Part shown: in pieces, positions 50,319 through 58,433 of the stretch
Numbering within the stretch: position 1 is the stretch's first letter
Layout: each line of letters begins with the position of its first letter
NCBI RefSeq assembly: GCF_021353295.2
Contig: NZ_CP120635.1
Location: forward strand, 1,282,001 to 1,346,000
Source of the DNA: Pseudodesulfovibrio thermohalotolerans
GTDB lineage: Bacteria; Desulfobacterota; Desulfovibrionia; Desulfovibrionales; Desulfovibrionaceae
Reading direction: 5' to 3'
Length of the DNA: 64,000 bases
The notes under the pieces: generated by a model
The model's database searches: none
Seen by the model: the letters and a program-made list of their open reading frames with translations, nothing else
What the model was told of the DNA's origin: nothing
Made by a program: the position numbers and the translations under genes

Positions 50319-51038
50319 TTAGTCTCCTTGAACAGTCGTTCCGATGGTTTCACCGTTGGCGGCCCTGCGGATATTGCCTTCCTTGTGGAGGTTGAAGACG
50401 ATGATCGGCAGGTTGTTGTCCCTGGCCATGGAAATGGCGGTGGAGTCCATGACGCCCAGCCGCTTTTCCAGGGTCTCCATGTATGAGACCGTTTCATATT
50501 TGACCGCGTCGTCGTATTTGGCGGGGTCCTTGTCGTATACGCCGTCCACCTTGGTGGCCTTGAAGATGGCGTCGCACTTGAGCTCAAGCGCGCGCAGAGC
50601 GGCGGCCGAGTCGGTAGTGAAATAGGGGTTGCCGGTTCCTGCCGCACAGATGACCACCCGGCCCTTGTCCATGTGCCTGAGCGCACGGCGGCGGATATAC
50701 GGTTCAGCAACGTCGGCCATGGAGAGGGCGGTCATGACCCGGGTGTCGCAGCCGTTTTTCTCAAGGGCGTCCTGAACTGCCAGGGCGTTCATGACGGTGG
50801 CCAACATGCCCATGTAGTCGCCTTGGGCGCGGTCCATGCCCTTGGCCGAGGCGGCCATGCCGCGAAAGATATTGCCGCCGCCGATGACGAGAGCCATCTG
50901 CAGGCCGGTGGCGGCCACCTCGGCAATCTCTTTGGCGAATTGGCCGATTGCGCCCGGCTCGATGCCGAACTGCTGTTCCCCGGCGAGAGCTTCGCCGCTC
51001 AGCTTCAATAAAATCCGCGAATAACGCGTCTTGGTCAT
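50319..51038 (-). CDS. pyrH: UMP kinase
   Basis: The 239-residue cytosolic enzyme phosphorylates UMP. It has the amino-acid-kinase fold motifs [43 protein letters not shown] and [13 protein letters not shown] 51038 (MTKTRYSRI) behind GGGG is preferred to an upstream frame start. A terminator separates it from tsf, so it probably heads a new transcript with frr and the lipid genes. Confidence 0.95.
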   Translation of the reverse strand: MTKTRYSRILLKLSGEALAGEQQFGIEPGAIGQFAKEIAEVAATGLQMALVIGGGNIFRGMAASAKGMDRAQGDYMGMLATVMNALAVQDALEKNGCDTRVMTALSMADVAEPYIRRRALRHMDKGRVVICAAGTGNPYFTTDSAAALRALELKCDAIFKATKVDGVYDKDPAKYDDAVKYETVSYMETLEKRLGVMDSTAISMARDNNLPIIVFNLHKEGNIRRAANGETIGTTVQGD

Positions 51039-51105
51039 TGTTACCCCTGGGTGTCGAATGGTTGCGATACGGTCTCGCCACAAGGCGATAGCATGTTTTC
51101 CGGAC

Positions 51106-51134
51106 AAAAAAAACGGGCCGTGAGGCCCGTTTTC
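51106..51134 (-). terminator. Terminator after rpsB-tsf
   Basis: ACGGGCC-TCAC-GGCCCGT on the minus strand followed by eight Ts. It lies between tsf and pyrH. Confidence 0.92.
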
Positions 51135-51152
51135 AATTTTTCGGCAGTTCGG

Positions 51153-51962
51153 TTACTCGGCCTTTTCACCGAGCGCCAGTCGGTGGAAACTGGCCACGGC
51201 ACCGCCTTTCAGGATCTGCTTGATGGTCTGCTTGTCGTCCTTGATAAAGGCTTGCTCGACCAGGCAAACGTCCTTGTAGAACTTGTGCAGGCGGCCGGAA
51301 ACGATCTTCTCGGCGATGGCTTCGGGCTTGCCCTCGTCCATGGCCTGCTTGAGGTACAGGGTCTTTTCCCTTTCCAGAATTTCGGCAGGCAGCTCGTCGG
51401 GAGTGATGCAGGCCGGATTCATGGCGGCCACGTGCATGGCCACGTCCTTGGCGACATCAACGTCGTCGGTGCCGGTCAGCTCGACGATGGCGCCCAGCTT
51501 GTTGTTGGAGTGGATGTACACGCCGAGCACGCCGTCGGTGGCAATTTTGGCGAAGCGGCCAACGCCCATGTTCTCACCGAGCTTGGCGATGAGGTCGGTA
51601 ACGTCGGTCACCGCTTCGGGCAGGTCGGAGGCGTCGCCGGAGGTCACGTCCAGACCGGCGATCTTTTCGGCCAGGGCCTGGGCAAAGGCCTGGAAGTCGT
51701 CGCCCTTGGCAACGAAGTCGGTCTCGCAAAGCAGCTCGGAGATGACGGCGGTCTTGCCGTCTTCGGAAACGTAGGGAGTGACCAGGCCTTCGGAAGTGGC
51801 TCGGCCGGCCTTCTTGGCGGCTTTGGACAGACCCTTCTCGCGGAGGTACATGACGGCCTTTTCCTCGTCTCCTCCGGACTCGGCAAGGGCCTTCTTGCAA
51901 TCCATCATGCCGGCGCCGGTTTTTTCGCGCAGGGCCTTAACTTGTGCAGCAGTGATCGACAT
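51153..51962 (-). CDS. tsf: Translation elongation factor Ts
   Basis: The 269-residue guanine-exchange factor for EF-Tu has AAQVKALREKTGAGMMDCKKAL at the N terminus, the family signature, and CETDFVAKGDDF. Its ATG shares a base with the rpsB stop (TAATG), so the two are translated together. Length is slightly below that of E. coli EF-Ts. Confidence 0.95.
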   Translation of the reverse strand: MSITAAQVKALREKTGAGMMDCKKALAESGGDEEKAVMYLREKGLSKAAKKAGRATSEGLVTPYVSEDGKTAVISELLCETDFVAKGDDFQAFAQALAEKIAGLDVTSGDASDLPEAVTDVTDLIAKLGENMGVGRFAKIATDGVLGVYIHSNNKLGAIVELTGTDDVDVAKDVAMHVAAMNPACITPDELPAEILEREKTLYLKQAMDEGKPEAIAEKIVSGRLHKFYKDVCLVEQAFIKDDKQTIKQILKGGAVASFHRLALGEKAE

Positions 51963-52771
51963 TATTTGTTCTCCTCGGTAGCGACCTCGGCGGGAGCTTC
52001 GGCCTTCTCTTCGGTTTGCTCGGCGGGAGCGGTCACGTCCTTGGCGGTGGACTTGGCTTCGGCTTCGGCCTTGGCCGCGAAGTCCTTCTGCATGGCGCCG
52101 CCTTCGATGCAGGCGTCGGCCATGTGGGTGGCGAACAGCTTGATGGCGCGGATGGCGTCATCGTTGCCCGGGATGATGTAGTCCACCATGTCGGGATCGC
52201 AGTTGGAGTCAACCACGGCGACGACGGGGATGCCGAGCTTGCGGCATTCCTGGATGGCGATCTGCTCGCGCTTGGGATCAATGACGAAAACGGCCTGAGG
52301 GGCTTCGGTCATGTCCTTGATGCCGCCCAGAGCCAGGTTCAGCTTCTTGATCTCACGGTTCATGCCCACTGCTTCCTTCTTGGTGTAGCGGGAGATGGAA
52401 CCGTCCTCGAACATCTGCTCAAGGGTCTTCAGGCGGTCGATGGAACGCTTGATGGTCTGGAAGTTGGTCAGGGTGCCGCCCATCCAGCGGTGGGTGACGA
52501 AGTACATGCCGGCGCGCTCGGCCTCGGCCTTGACGGATTCCTGAGCCTGGCGCTTGGTGCCGATGAACAGAACCTTGCCGCCCTTGGCGACGGTGTTGAC
52601 GATGAAGTCATGGGCGGTGGCAAACATCTTGACGGTCTGCTGCAGGTCCATGATGTGGATGCCGTTGCGGGCGCCGAAGATGTAGGGGCGCATTTTGGGG
52701 TTCCAACGGCGGGTCTGGTGGCCGAAGTGGACGCCGGTCTCCAGCATCTGCTTCATAGTAACGTAAGCCAT
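51962..52771 (-). CDS. rpsB: 30S ribosomal protein S2
   Basis: The 269-residue protein matches S2 ([68 protein letters not shown]). The last 35 residues form an Ala/Glu-rich tail ([16 protein letters not shown]) not needed for the core fold. AGGAG is 6 nt before the ATG. A large hairpin in the leader (52795-52856) may bind S2 for feedback control. Confidence 0.95.
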   Translation of the reverse strand: MAYVTMKQMLETGVHFGHQTRRWNPKMRPYIFGARNGIHIMDLQQTVKMFATAHDFIVNTVAKGGKVLFIGTKRQAQESVKAEAERAGMYFVTHRWMGGTLTNFQTIKRSIDRLKTLEQMFEDGSISRYTKKEAVGMNREIKKLNLALGGIKDMTEAPQAVFVIDPKREQIAIQECRKLGIPVVAVVDSNCDPDMVDYIIPGNDDAIRAIKLFATHMADACIEGGAMQKDFAAKAEAEAKSTAKDVTAPAEQTEEKAEAPAEVATEENK

Positions 52772-52794
52772 GATGATCTCCTGGGTTTTTCGTC

Positions 52795-52856
52795 CATCCC
52801 GCGGTCCAGTAAGGAGCCCGTGCCATCACGGGCCACCCGGAGTTATGGGCGGGATG
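52795..52856 (-). promoter_or_regulatory. Structured rpsB leader, candidate S2 autoregulatory element
   Basis: On the minus strand CATCCCGC and GCGGGATG form the closing stem. Inside, GCCCGTG-ATG-GCACGGGC makes a second stem and CCA/TGG a possible junction. It ends 23 nt before the rpsB start. E. coli rpsB is controlled by S2 binding to its own leader; homology of this structure is inference. Confidence 0.55.
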
Positions 52857-52953
52857 TGTGAATTTAAAGTCGGGGGTAGTTAACGCATTGCTCCGCGATT
52901 GGCAAGGGGGAAATCGTGTTTTTCCCCGGTTTGCAACGTTCTCGGGAGCTTCA

Positions 52954-54063
52954 TCATTCGCCGAAGGCGCGATTCATGAGCCGTTTGCCCAGCCCGCCGA
53001 AATCCTGTGGCGCATAGCCGAAGACCTCGCGCCAGACTTCGGTGGACTCCATGCAGAAGTACAGCTGTTCCTCCATGCCGTGGGCGCGCAGCCGGTCGAC
53101 CATGAACTTGAATTGCTCAACGCGCAGGGGCCGCAGCAGGCGGGCCTTGCCGTCCAGCCCGGGGACAAATTCATTATATATGTATGTGGTCTCCGGGAAC
53201 TTGTCTTCGATGATCGGGTTGAGCTGAGGCATACAGCGGAAGGAGCCCATGGACATGTAGGCGATCTGTTCCGGCCTGACGTAGTCGAAGATGCGGTCGA
53301 TGATCTCCGCGTACCCTTCACGCCAGCCGTCGAAACGGATGATCGGGTCGAAGTGCAGGCATACCTTGAAGCCCGCTTCGGCGCAGGTTCGCGCCGCCTC
53401 CAGCCGTTCCGTCAGGGTGGAGACATCGAACTCCTCGTGCTCGTTGACGAACGGGGCGTTCAGCGACCAGGCGGGCAGGACTCGGTCCGTGCGGGTGGTC
53501 CCGTCCATCCAGGAGAGGTCCACCACTTTGGACTTCAGTTCCAGGACCACGTTGTCGTAGTCCTCCAGGAAACGCACCAGGTCTTGGCTGTAGCCGGTCA
53601 GGTGTTCGAGGGCCAGGGAGTCGGTGAACTCGCCGGTGCCCACCCGGAAACGGGTGGTCCGGTCCGCGCCGAATCCGTCCGCCAGCTCCCGGAACAGGTC
53701 GTCCTGATTGGCCCATATCTTGAGCACCCGGTCCTGGAAATACGCTTGAAGTATGCAGTAGGAGCAGGCCATGGGGCAGTTCTCGCCGATGTGGATGATC
53801 CGATAGCCGCAGCAATGGTAGGCGCGGGTGCCCGGGCAGAACCTCAGGAACTTTCCCTTGTATTCCTTGAGGTACAGGGCCTGGGTTTCGCCTTGCTCGA
53901 AGATCACCCGGTCCTGGTCTGGCGGAATCACGGTCCAGGGGATATCTCCCTTGCCGCCTTCGGCCAGCCGTTCGCGGACGCGCTGCACCATGGGAACGTT
54001 CGTCATGGATTCATCCACGAACACTTGGCCGATCTTGCGCAGGTGGGCGGGCAGCCTATTCAT
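52954..54063 (-). CDS. splB: Radical SAM protein of the spore photoproduct lyase family
   Basis: The 369-residue enzyme has the radical SAM motif CPMACSYCILQAYF (Cys near 95, 99, 102) preceded by CPGTRAYHCCGYR, and later FRVGTGEFTDSLALEHLTGYS and CLHFDPIIRFDGW, which match the SPL family. SPL repairs spore photoproduct thymine dimers in spore formers. These bacteria are not known to sporulate, so the lesion or substrate here is uncertain. Its first 8 bp overlap the ParB-like gene end, so they are translated together. Confidence 0.85.
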   Translation of the reverse strand: MNRLPAHLRKIGQVFVDESMTNVPMVQRVRERLAEGGKGDIPWTVIPPDQDRVIFEQGETQALYLKEYKGKFLRFCPGTRAYHCCGYRIIHIGENCPMACSYCILQAYFQDRVLKIWANQDDLFRELADGFGADRTTRFRVGTGEFTDSLALEHLTGYSQDLVRFLEDYDNVVLELKSKVVDLSWMDGTTRTDRVLPAWSLNAPFVNEHEEFDVSTLTERLEAARTCAEAGFKVCLHFDPIIRFDGWREGYAEIIDRIFDYVRPEQIAYMSMGSFRCMPQLNPIIEDKFPETTYIYNEFVPGLDGKARLLRPLRVEQFKFMVDRLRAHGMEEQLYFCMESTEVWREVFGYAPQDFGGLGKRLMNRAFGE

Positions 54064-55018
54064 CTTCGCCGCCCGGATTGAAAACGGTTTGCCAGGCCGG
54101 GGAATCGGCCATGGCCCGCAGTTCCTCGATGGCCTTGGCGAGCTGGGCCTTGTCGGCGATCCGCACGGACAGCTCCGCGCCGTTGGTCTCGAAACTGTCG
54201 GGTTGGATCAGCCGCCAGGATGTGCCGCTCGTCACGGTTCGCGCCGCGGCGTCGAAACAGTCGCGCAAGCGGGTCAGCTCGGGGTATCGGGCCTGACGCG
54301 CAGCCGCGCACAGCCGCGCGATGGCGTCCTTGGGAGACAACCCCTGGTCGGGCAGGGCGTCCATTCCGGCGCGGGTCATGACCTCCGCCACGGAACATCC
54401 GGCCATTCGACCGGCTTCAAAGAGCCATGTGAGCAGGTTGACCGCGTTGGAGCGGGACCAGGACATGGCCGAGAAAAGCGGCAGGACCGCGTCGCGGTCG
54501 GCGTCGGACATGCGCCCGAGAACGGTTCCCGCGGCAAGGGGCAGGAATCCCCGGCCGAGCAGCGCTTGCCATTCGGCGGGCAGTTCGAGCCAGTCCATGA
54601 ACAACCGGGCGTCCTTGGATTTCGGCCGCACCCCGAGGCGGGGCAGGATATCGCGTTTCAGGGCTTCGGTGTCCATGAGCGGGCGGAAGTATTGTAACGC
54701 CTTGAAGCGCATGGCGTCGTCGGGCTGCCGATGGGCGTTGTCCGCCAGATAGAGCAGGCCGAGCCCCACAGCGTCCGCGTCTTCGACCAGACGAGCCAGG
54801 ACGGGCCTGCCGAGTTCGGCCAGAACGGTCAGTCGGGCCGCGCCCGCGGCCAGTTCCAGCCCGTCGCTTCCCGCATAGGCCAGGACCGGCGCGGATTGCC
54901 CCAGCTCCTCAATGGAGTTCCTGAGTGATTCGGTAATATTGTCGGCCCAGAACAGGTGGCTGCCCTCGGCCCGGATGGCCTCGGCGGAGGCCGTGAAAAT
55001 CTCGTTCGTCAGATGCAA
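54056..55018 (-). CDS. ParB-like domain protein coupled to the SPL-family gene
   Basis: The 320-residue protein has a ParB/Srx-like N-terminal part (SLRNSIEELGQSAPVLAY, LELAAGAARLTVLAELGRPVLARLV, about 30-80), which in ParB binds CTP or DNA, then a long helical region with an HTH-like piece (LPAEWQALLGRGFLPLAAGTVLGRM). There is no ParB CTPase GxxRxxA-type GERRWRA motif; AGAARLTV stands in its place. It starts with TTG 55018, behind AGGAG at 6 nt. The role is unknown; the overlap with splB suggests both act on the same substrate. Confidence 0.72.
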   Translation of the reverse strand: MHLTNEIFTASAEAIRAEGSHLFWADNITESLRNSIEELGQSAPVLAYAGSDGLELAAGAARLTVLAELGRPVLARLVEDADAVGLGLLYLADNAHRQPDDAMRFKALQYFRPLMDTEALKRDILPRLGVRPKSKDARLFMDWLELPAEWQALLGRGFLPLAAGTVLGRMSDADRDAVLPLFSAMSWSRSNAVNLLTWLFEAGRMAGCSVAEVMTRAGMDALPDQGLSPKDAIARLCAAARQARYPELTRLRDCFDAAARTVTSGTSWRLIQPDSFETNGAELSVRIADKAQLAKAIEELRAMADSPAWQTVFNPGGEDE

Positions 55019-55157
55019 TGTGGACTCCTGAAAGTTTCTCTCTTTGTCGCTTCAACGGATTGATATTGTTTGCGAAAGAGGGTATTTTAAGGCGAAGCTT
55101 GTAAAAAAGTGACTGTATTTCAAGTGTTTGAAGTAAAGTTGGAGAGCACGTCACGAC

Positions 55158-55187
55158 TTGACATTCTCGCGTTGGTCTTCCTATAGG
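55158..55187 (+). promoter_or_regulatory. Predicted sigma-70 promoter of the EF-G-like gene
   Basis: TTGACA (55158-55163), 18-bp spacer, TATAGG (55182-55187), about 90 bp before the ATG at 55282. The rest of the 263-bp gap is AT-rich with no gene. Confidence 0.7.
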
Positions 55188-55281
55188 ACTAAACCCGTTA
55201 AAAACCAAGTGCCGTGCTTTTCGCGGGGCAGACGGCTCCGCGATTCCGATAAGGACAACCAGAAACGATGTGGAGTGAAGT

Positions 55282-57342
55282 ATGCCTGACCTCAAGACCC
55301 AAAGAACGTATGCACTCGTCGGTCACGGCGGTAGCGGCAAAACCACCGTCGCCGAGATGCTGCTTTTCAACTCGGGAGTTGTAAACCGCCTCGGCAAAGT
55401 CGAAGAGGGGAACACCGTACTCGACTTCGAGCCCGAGGAAATCAAGCGTCGCGGTTCGATCCAGCCCGGTTTCGCCAGCTTCAAGTGGAACAAGAACGAC
55501 CATTTTCTCATCGACACTCCCGGCGACTCCAACTTCGCGGGCGATCTCTCCTACTCACTCACAGCGGCCGACGGCGTGGTCATGGTCATCGACGCCGTGG
55601 ACGGCGTCAAGCCGCTGACTCGCAAGGTCTGGGCCCGGGTTCAGGACATGGGCCTTCCCTCCATGATCGTCATCAACAAGATGGACCGCGACCGGGCCGA
55701 CTTCGATATGGCCTTCCACGGCATTTCCGAAGCCTTGGGCGCGCGTCCGGCACTGCTTTACTATCCCATCGGTTCCAAGGAGAATTTCAAGGGCGTGGTG
55801 GACATGATGTCCGGCAAGGCCCTCATGTTCGGCGACGACGGCGCGGTCGCCGAGGGGGAAATCCCCGGTGATATCGCCGACGAGGTCGAGACCATCCGCG
55901 AGACCATGATCGAGAACATCGCCGAGAGCGATGAGGACCTCATGGAAAAATACTTCGAGGAAGGCGAGCTTTCTCCCGAAGACATCACCAAGGGCCTTCA
56001 GGCAGGCGTCGCTTCCGGCGAGCTGGTCCCGGTTGTGGTGAGCGCGGCGTTGAATTGCCAGGGCGGCCAGATGATTCTGGATACCGTCCAGAATTTGCTC
56101 CCCGGACCTCTGGACCACAAGCCGTGGCAGGGCGAGGACGGCAGCGAGCTGGCCAGTTCCTCGGACGAGCCCCTGGCCTGTTTCGTCTTCAAGACCCAGG
56201 CCGATCCCTTTGCCGGGCAGTTGACCGTGATCCGTGTCCTTTCCGGCGAGCTTTCCCCTGATTCGCAGCTCGTGAATACTTCCAACGGCGAGAAAGAGCG
56301 TGTGGGACAGCTCCTGGCCATGAACGGCAAGGAACAGGCTCCGGTGAAGACCCCCATGGGGCCCGGTGCCATCGTCACCCTGGCCAAGCTCAAGAACACC
56401 CACACGGGCGACACCCTGGTGGAGAAGGGCGAGTTCAAGCTCGCCAGGCCCGAAAAGGCGCCGCAGCTCATCACTTTCGCACTTGCGCCCGAGGAAAAGG
56501 GCGAAGAGGACAAGGTCTATGCCGCCGTGGCCAAGCTCCTCGAAGAGGATATCACCTTGACCCTGTCCCGCGACGAGGAATCCGGCGATATTCTGCTTTC
56601 CGGAATGGGCCAGAACCACATCGAAATATCGGTCGAAAAGGCCAAGCGCCGCTACAAGACCGCCATCGTGCTCAAGACCCCCAAGGTTCCGTATCGCGAG
56701 ACCTTCAAGACCGGCGCGCGGGAGATTCAGGGACGCCACAAGAAGCAGTCCGGCGGGCGCGGCCAGTTCGGCGACTGCTGGATTCACGTGGCCCCCAAGG
56801 GCTCCGGCGAAGGCTACGAATTCGTGGATCAGATCGTGGGCGGCTCCATCCCGCGCCAGTTCATCCCCGCCGTGGATAAGGGTATCCAGGAAACCGCCGC
56901 TCGCGGCGTGCTCGCCGGGTATCCCGTCATCGATTTCCAGGTGACGCTCTATGACGGCAGCTACCATAACGTGGATTCCTCGGAAATGGCCTTCAAGGTG
57001 GCCGGTTCCCTGGCCTTCAAGAAGGCTTGCGAAAAGGCCAAGATGGCCCTTCTCGAACCGATCATGCTCGTCACCGTGGCCGTGCCCGACGCCTTCATGG
57101 GCGACGTCATCGGCGACCTCTCCTCGCGGCGCGGCAAGGTGCTCGGCTCCGACTCCCAGGCAGGCCTCACCGAGGTCAAGGCGCATGTGCCCATGGCCGA
57201 AATGCTTCGCTATGCCCCGGACCTCAACTCCATGACCGGCGGACAGGGAACCTTCTTCATGGAGTTTGCCGCCTACGAGGAATGCCCGCCCCAGGAAACC
57301 GAAAAAGTCATCGCCGCCCATAAAAAGGCCGTCGAAGAATAA
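55282..57342 (+). CDS. EF-G-like translational GTPase (second-type EF-G)
   Basis: The 686-residue protein has all five EF-G domains: GTPase (1-270), domain II (about 290-375), and III-V with QSGGRGQFGDCWIHV and a domain IV of normal length. The G1 loop is GHGGSGKTT (14-22), not the GHVDHGKTT of canonical EF-G, and the G3 motif is DTPGDSNF with Asp82 replacing the catalytic His. Such changes mark the EF-G2/EF-G-like group, which may have slow GTP turnover and a role other than main elongation. It sits alone with a strong promoter and terminator. Confidence 0.88.
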   Translation: MPDLKTQRTYALVGHGGSGKTTVAEMLLFNSGVVNRLGKVEEGNTVLDFEPEEIKRRGSIQPGFASFKWNKNDHFLIDTPGDSNFAGDLSYSLTAADGVVMVIDAVDGVKPLTRKVWARVQDMGLPSMIVINKMDRDRADFDMAFHGISEALGARPALLYYPIGSKENFKGVVDMMSGKALMFGDDGAVAEGEIPGDIADEVETIRETMIENIAESDEDLMEKYFEEGELSPEDITKGLQAGVASGELVPVVVSAALNCQGGQMILDTVQNLLPGPLDHKPWQGEDGSELASSSDEPLACFVFKTQADPFAGQLTVIRVLSGELSPDSQLVNTSNGEKERVGQLLAMNGKEQAPVKTPMGPGAIVTLAKLKNTHTGDTLVEKGEFKLARPEKAPQLITFALAPEEKGEEDKVYAAVAKLLEEDITLTLSRDEESGDILLSGMGQNHIEISVEKAKRRYKTAIVLKTPKVPYRETFKTGAREIQGRHKKQSGGRGQFGDCWIHVAPKGSGEGYEFVDQIVGGSIPRQFIPAVDKGIQETAARGVLAGYPVIDFQVTLYDGSYHNVDSSEMAFKVAGSLAFKKACEKAKMALLEPIMLVTVAVPDAFMGDVIGDLSSRRGKVLGSDSQAGLTEVKAHVPMAEMLRYAPDLNSMTGGQGTFFMEFAAYEECPPQETEKVIAAHKKAVEE

Positions 57343-57367
57343 TCTCGTTATTGTCTGTGACCCCAAA

Positions 57368-57399
57368 GGGCGACGGCTTGGCCGTCGCCCTTTTTTTTT
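57368..57399 (+). terminator. Terminator after the EF-G-like gene
   Basis: GGGCGACGGC-TTG-GCCGTCGCCC followed by nine Ts. Confidence 0.93.
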
Positions 57400-57407
57400 G
57401 TGGGGAT

Positions 57408-57580
57408 GCCTCCGGCGGCCCCCCAACCCCTTCCTTTCCTGAACTTTTTCGTGCCGCTTTGCGGAGGCGTGGGGGGCTGGATATTTCTATTTTGCGGATT
57501 GTTGGGGTTAGGCTTTCTTTTGAAAAGAAGTTAATCTCCTCGTTGACCTTCGACCGCGCGGATGCGCCTCTAAAAAGTTT
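57408..57580. repeat. Intergenic repeat, copy C, with inverted right end
   Basis: GCCTCCGGCGGCC (57408-57420) and GAACTTTTTCGTGCCGCTTTGCGGAGGC (57441-57468) repeat the ends seen in copies A and B. An inverted AAACTTTTTAGAGGCGC lies at 57564-57580, so the unit is itself flanked by partial inverted repeats. No ORF is credible within it. The gap to plsC holds no other gene. Confidence 0.5.
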
Positions 57581-57703
57581 CGGAGGGTGAGAGGGGATAA
57601 GGGGGGCCAGGAGGCTTCTCCGGCAATGCACGGATTTTTCTTTTCTTGTTTCATGCAGTGTTTTGGTTTAGTTACGGGGGAGTTTGCACAATAAGGACGG
57701 ATC

Positions 57704-58426
57704 ATGCTTCGACGACTGTTTTTCATCATACTGCTCGTTCCCGTAACTGTTTGGTATTCATTAAAAATGCTTAAGGTGGACCCGGAGACCTCCACGCCTG
57801 CCGAGTACGACCGCTGGGGGTTGGCCTGGGGCGCGGCCGCAGTGAAGCTTTCCGGCATCCGGATTGAAGCGGACATGGGCGAGGTGGACCCGAACGGGCA
57901 TTACGTATTCATCGGCAACCATCAGTCCAATCTGGACATTCCGGTCCTGTTCAAGCTGTTGAAGGGTAACCGCATCCGGTTCGTGGCCAAAAAGTCCCTG
58001 TTCGAGATTCCTCTTTATGGCAAGGCCCTGGCTCACGCGGGCCATATCTGCATCGACCGGGAGAACCGGCGTGCGGCCATGAAGTCTCTGAATGAGGCGG
58101 TGGAGACCGCCAAGAGCGGCATTTCGCCGGTCATTTTCCCGGAGGGAACGCGGAATACGAAGCTGGACGAACTGATGGAGTTCAAGATTGGAGCCATGAT
58201 TCTGGCGCTCAAGGCGGGGCTGCCCGTGGTCCCGATCGTCATGACCAACACCGGGCGCGTCATGGGGAAGGGCGATTTCTTCATCGACAACCGGCCTGTG
58301 GTTCGGTTCAAGGCCTTGCCCGTCATCGATCCGTCCAGGTACACCCTCAAGGAGCGTGAGCAGTTCAAGAACGATTTGTATGCCATGATGAATCAGGCGT
58401 ACAAGGAACTGCTGGCAAAAGGGTAG
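57704..58426 (+). CDS. plsC: 1-acyl-sn-glycerol-3-phosphate acyltransferase
   Basis: The 240-residue membrane-anchored enzyme has one N-terminal hydrophobic helix (4-22), the catalytic HX4D motif in GNHQSNLD (about 72-78) and FPEGTRN (about 146-152) for substrate binding. It makes phosphatidic acid, which CdsA then activates. AAGGACGGATC precedes the ATG. It is followed 7 bp later by rnj in the same direction. Confidence 0.92.
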   Translation: MLRRLFFIILLVPVTVWYSLKMLKVDPETSTPAEYDRWGLAWGAAAVKLSGIRIEADMGEVDPNGHYVFIGNHQSNLDIPVLFKLLKGNRIRFVAKKSLFEIPLYGKALAHAGHICIDRENRRAAMKSLNEAVETAKSGISPVIFPEGTRNTKLDELMEFKIGAMILALKAGLPVVPIVMTNTGRVMGKGDFFIDNRPVVRFKALPVIDPSRYTLKEREQFKNDLYAMMNQAYKELLAKG

Positions 58427-58433
58427 GTGCGAT

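Noticed and set aside
50318-50710. An N-terminal extension of frr through pyrH
   Set aside because: It runs through pyrH in another frame; frr has a proper ATG at 50317 and normal length without it.
55555-57426. A 623-residue minus-strand frame opposite the EF-G-like gene
   Set aside because: Shadow frame; its product is His/Gly-rich without domains, while the plus strand codes for a full EF-G-like protein.
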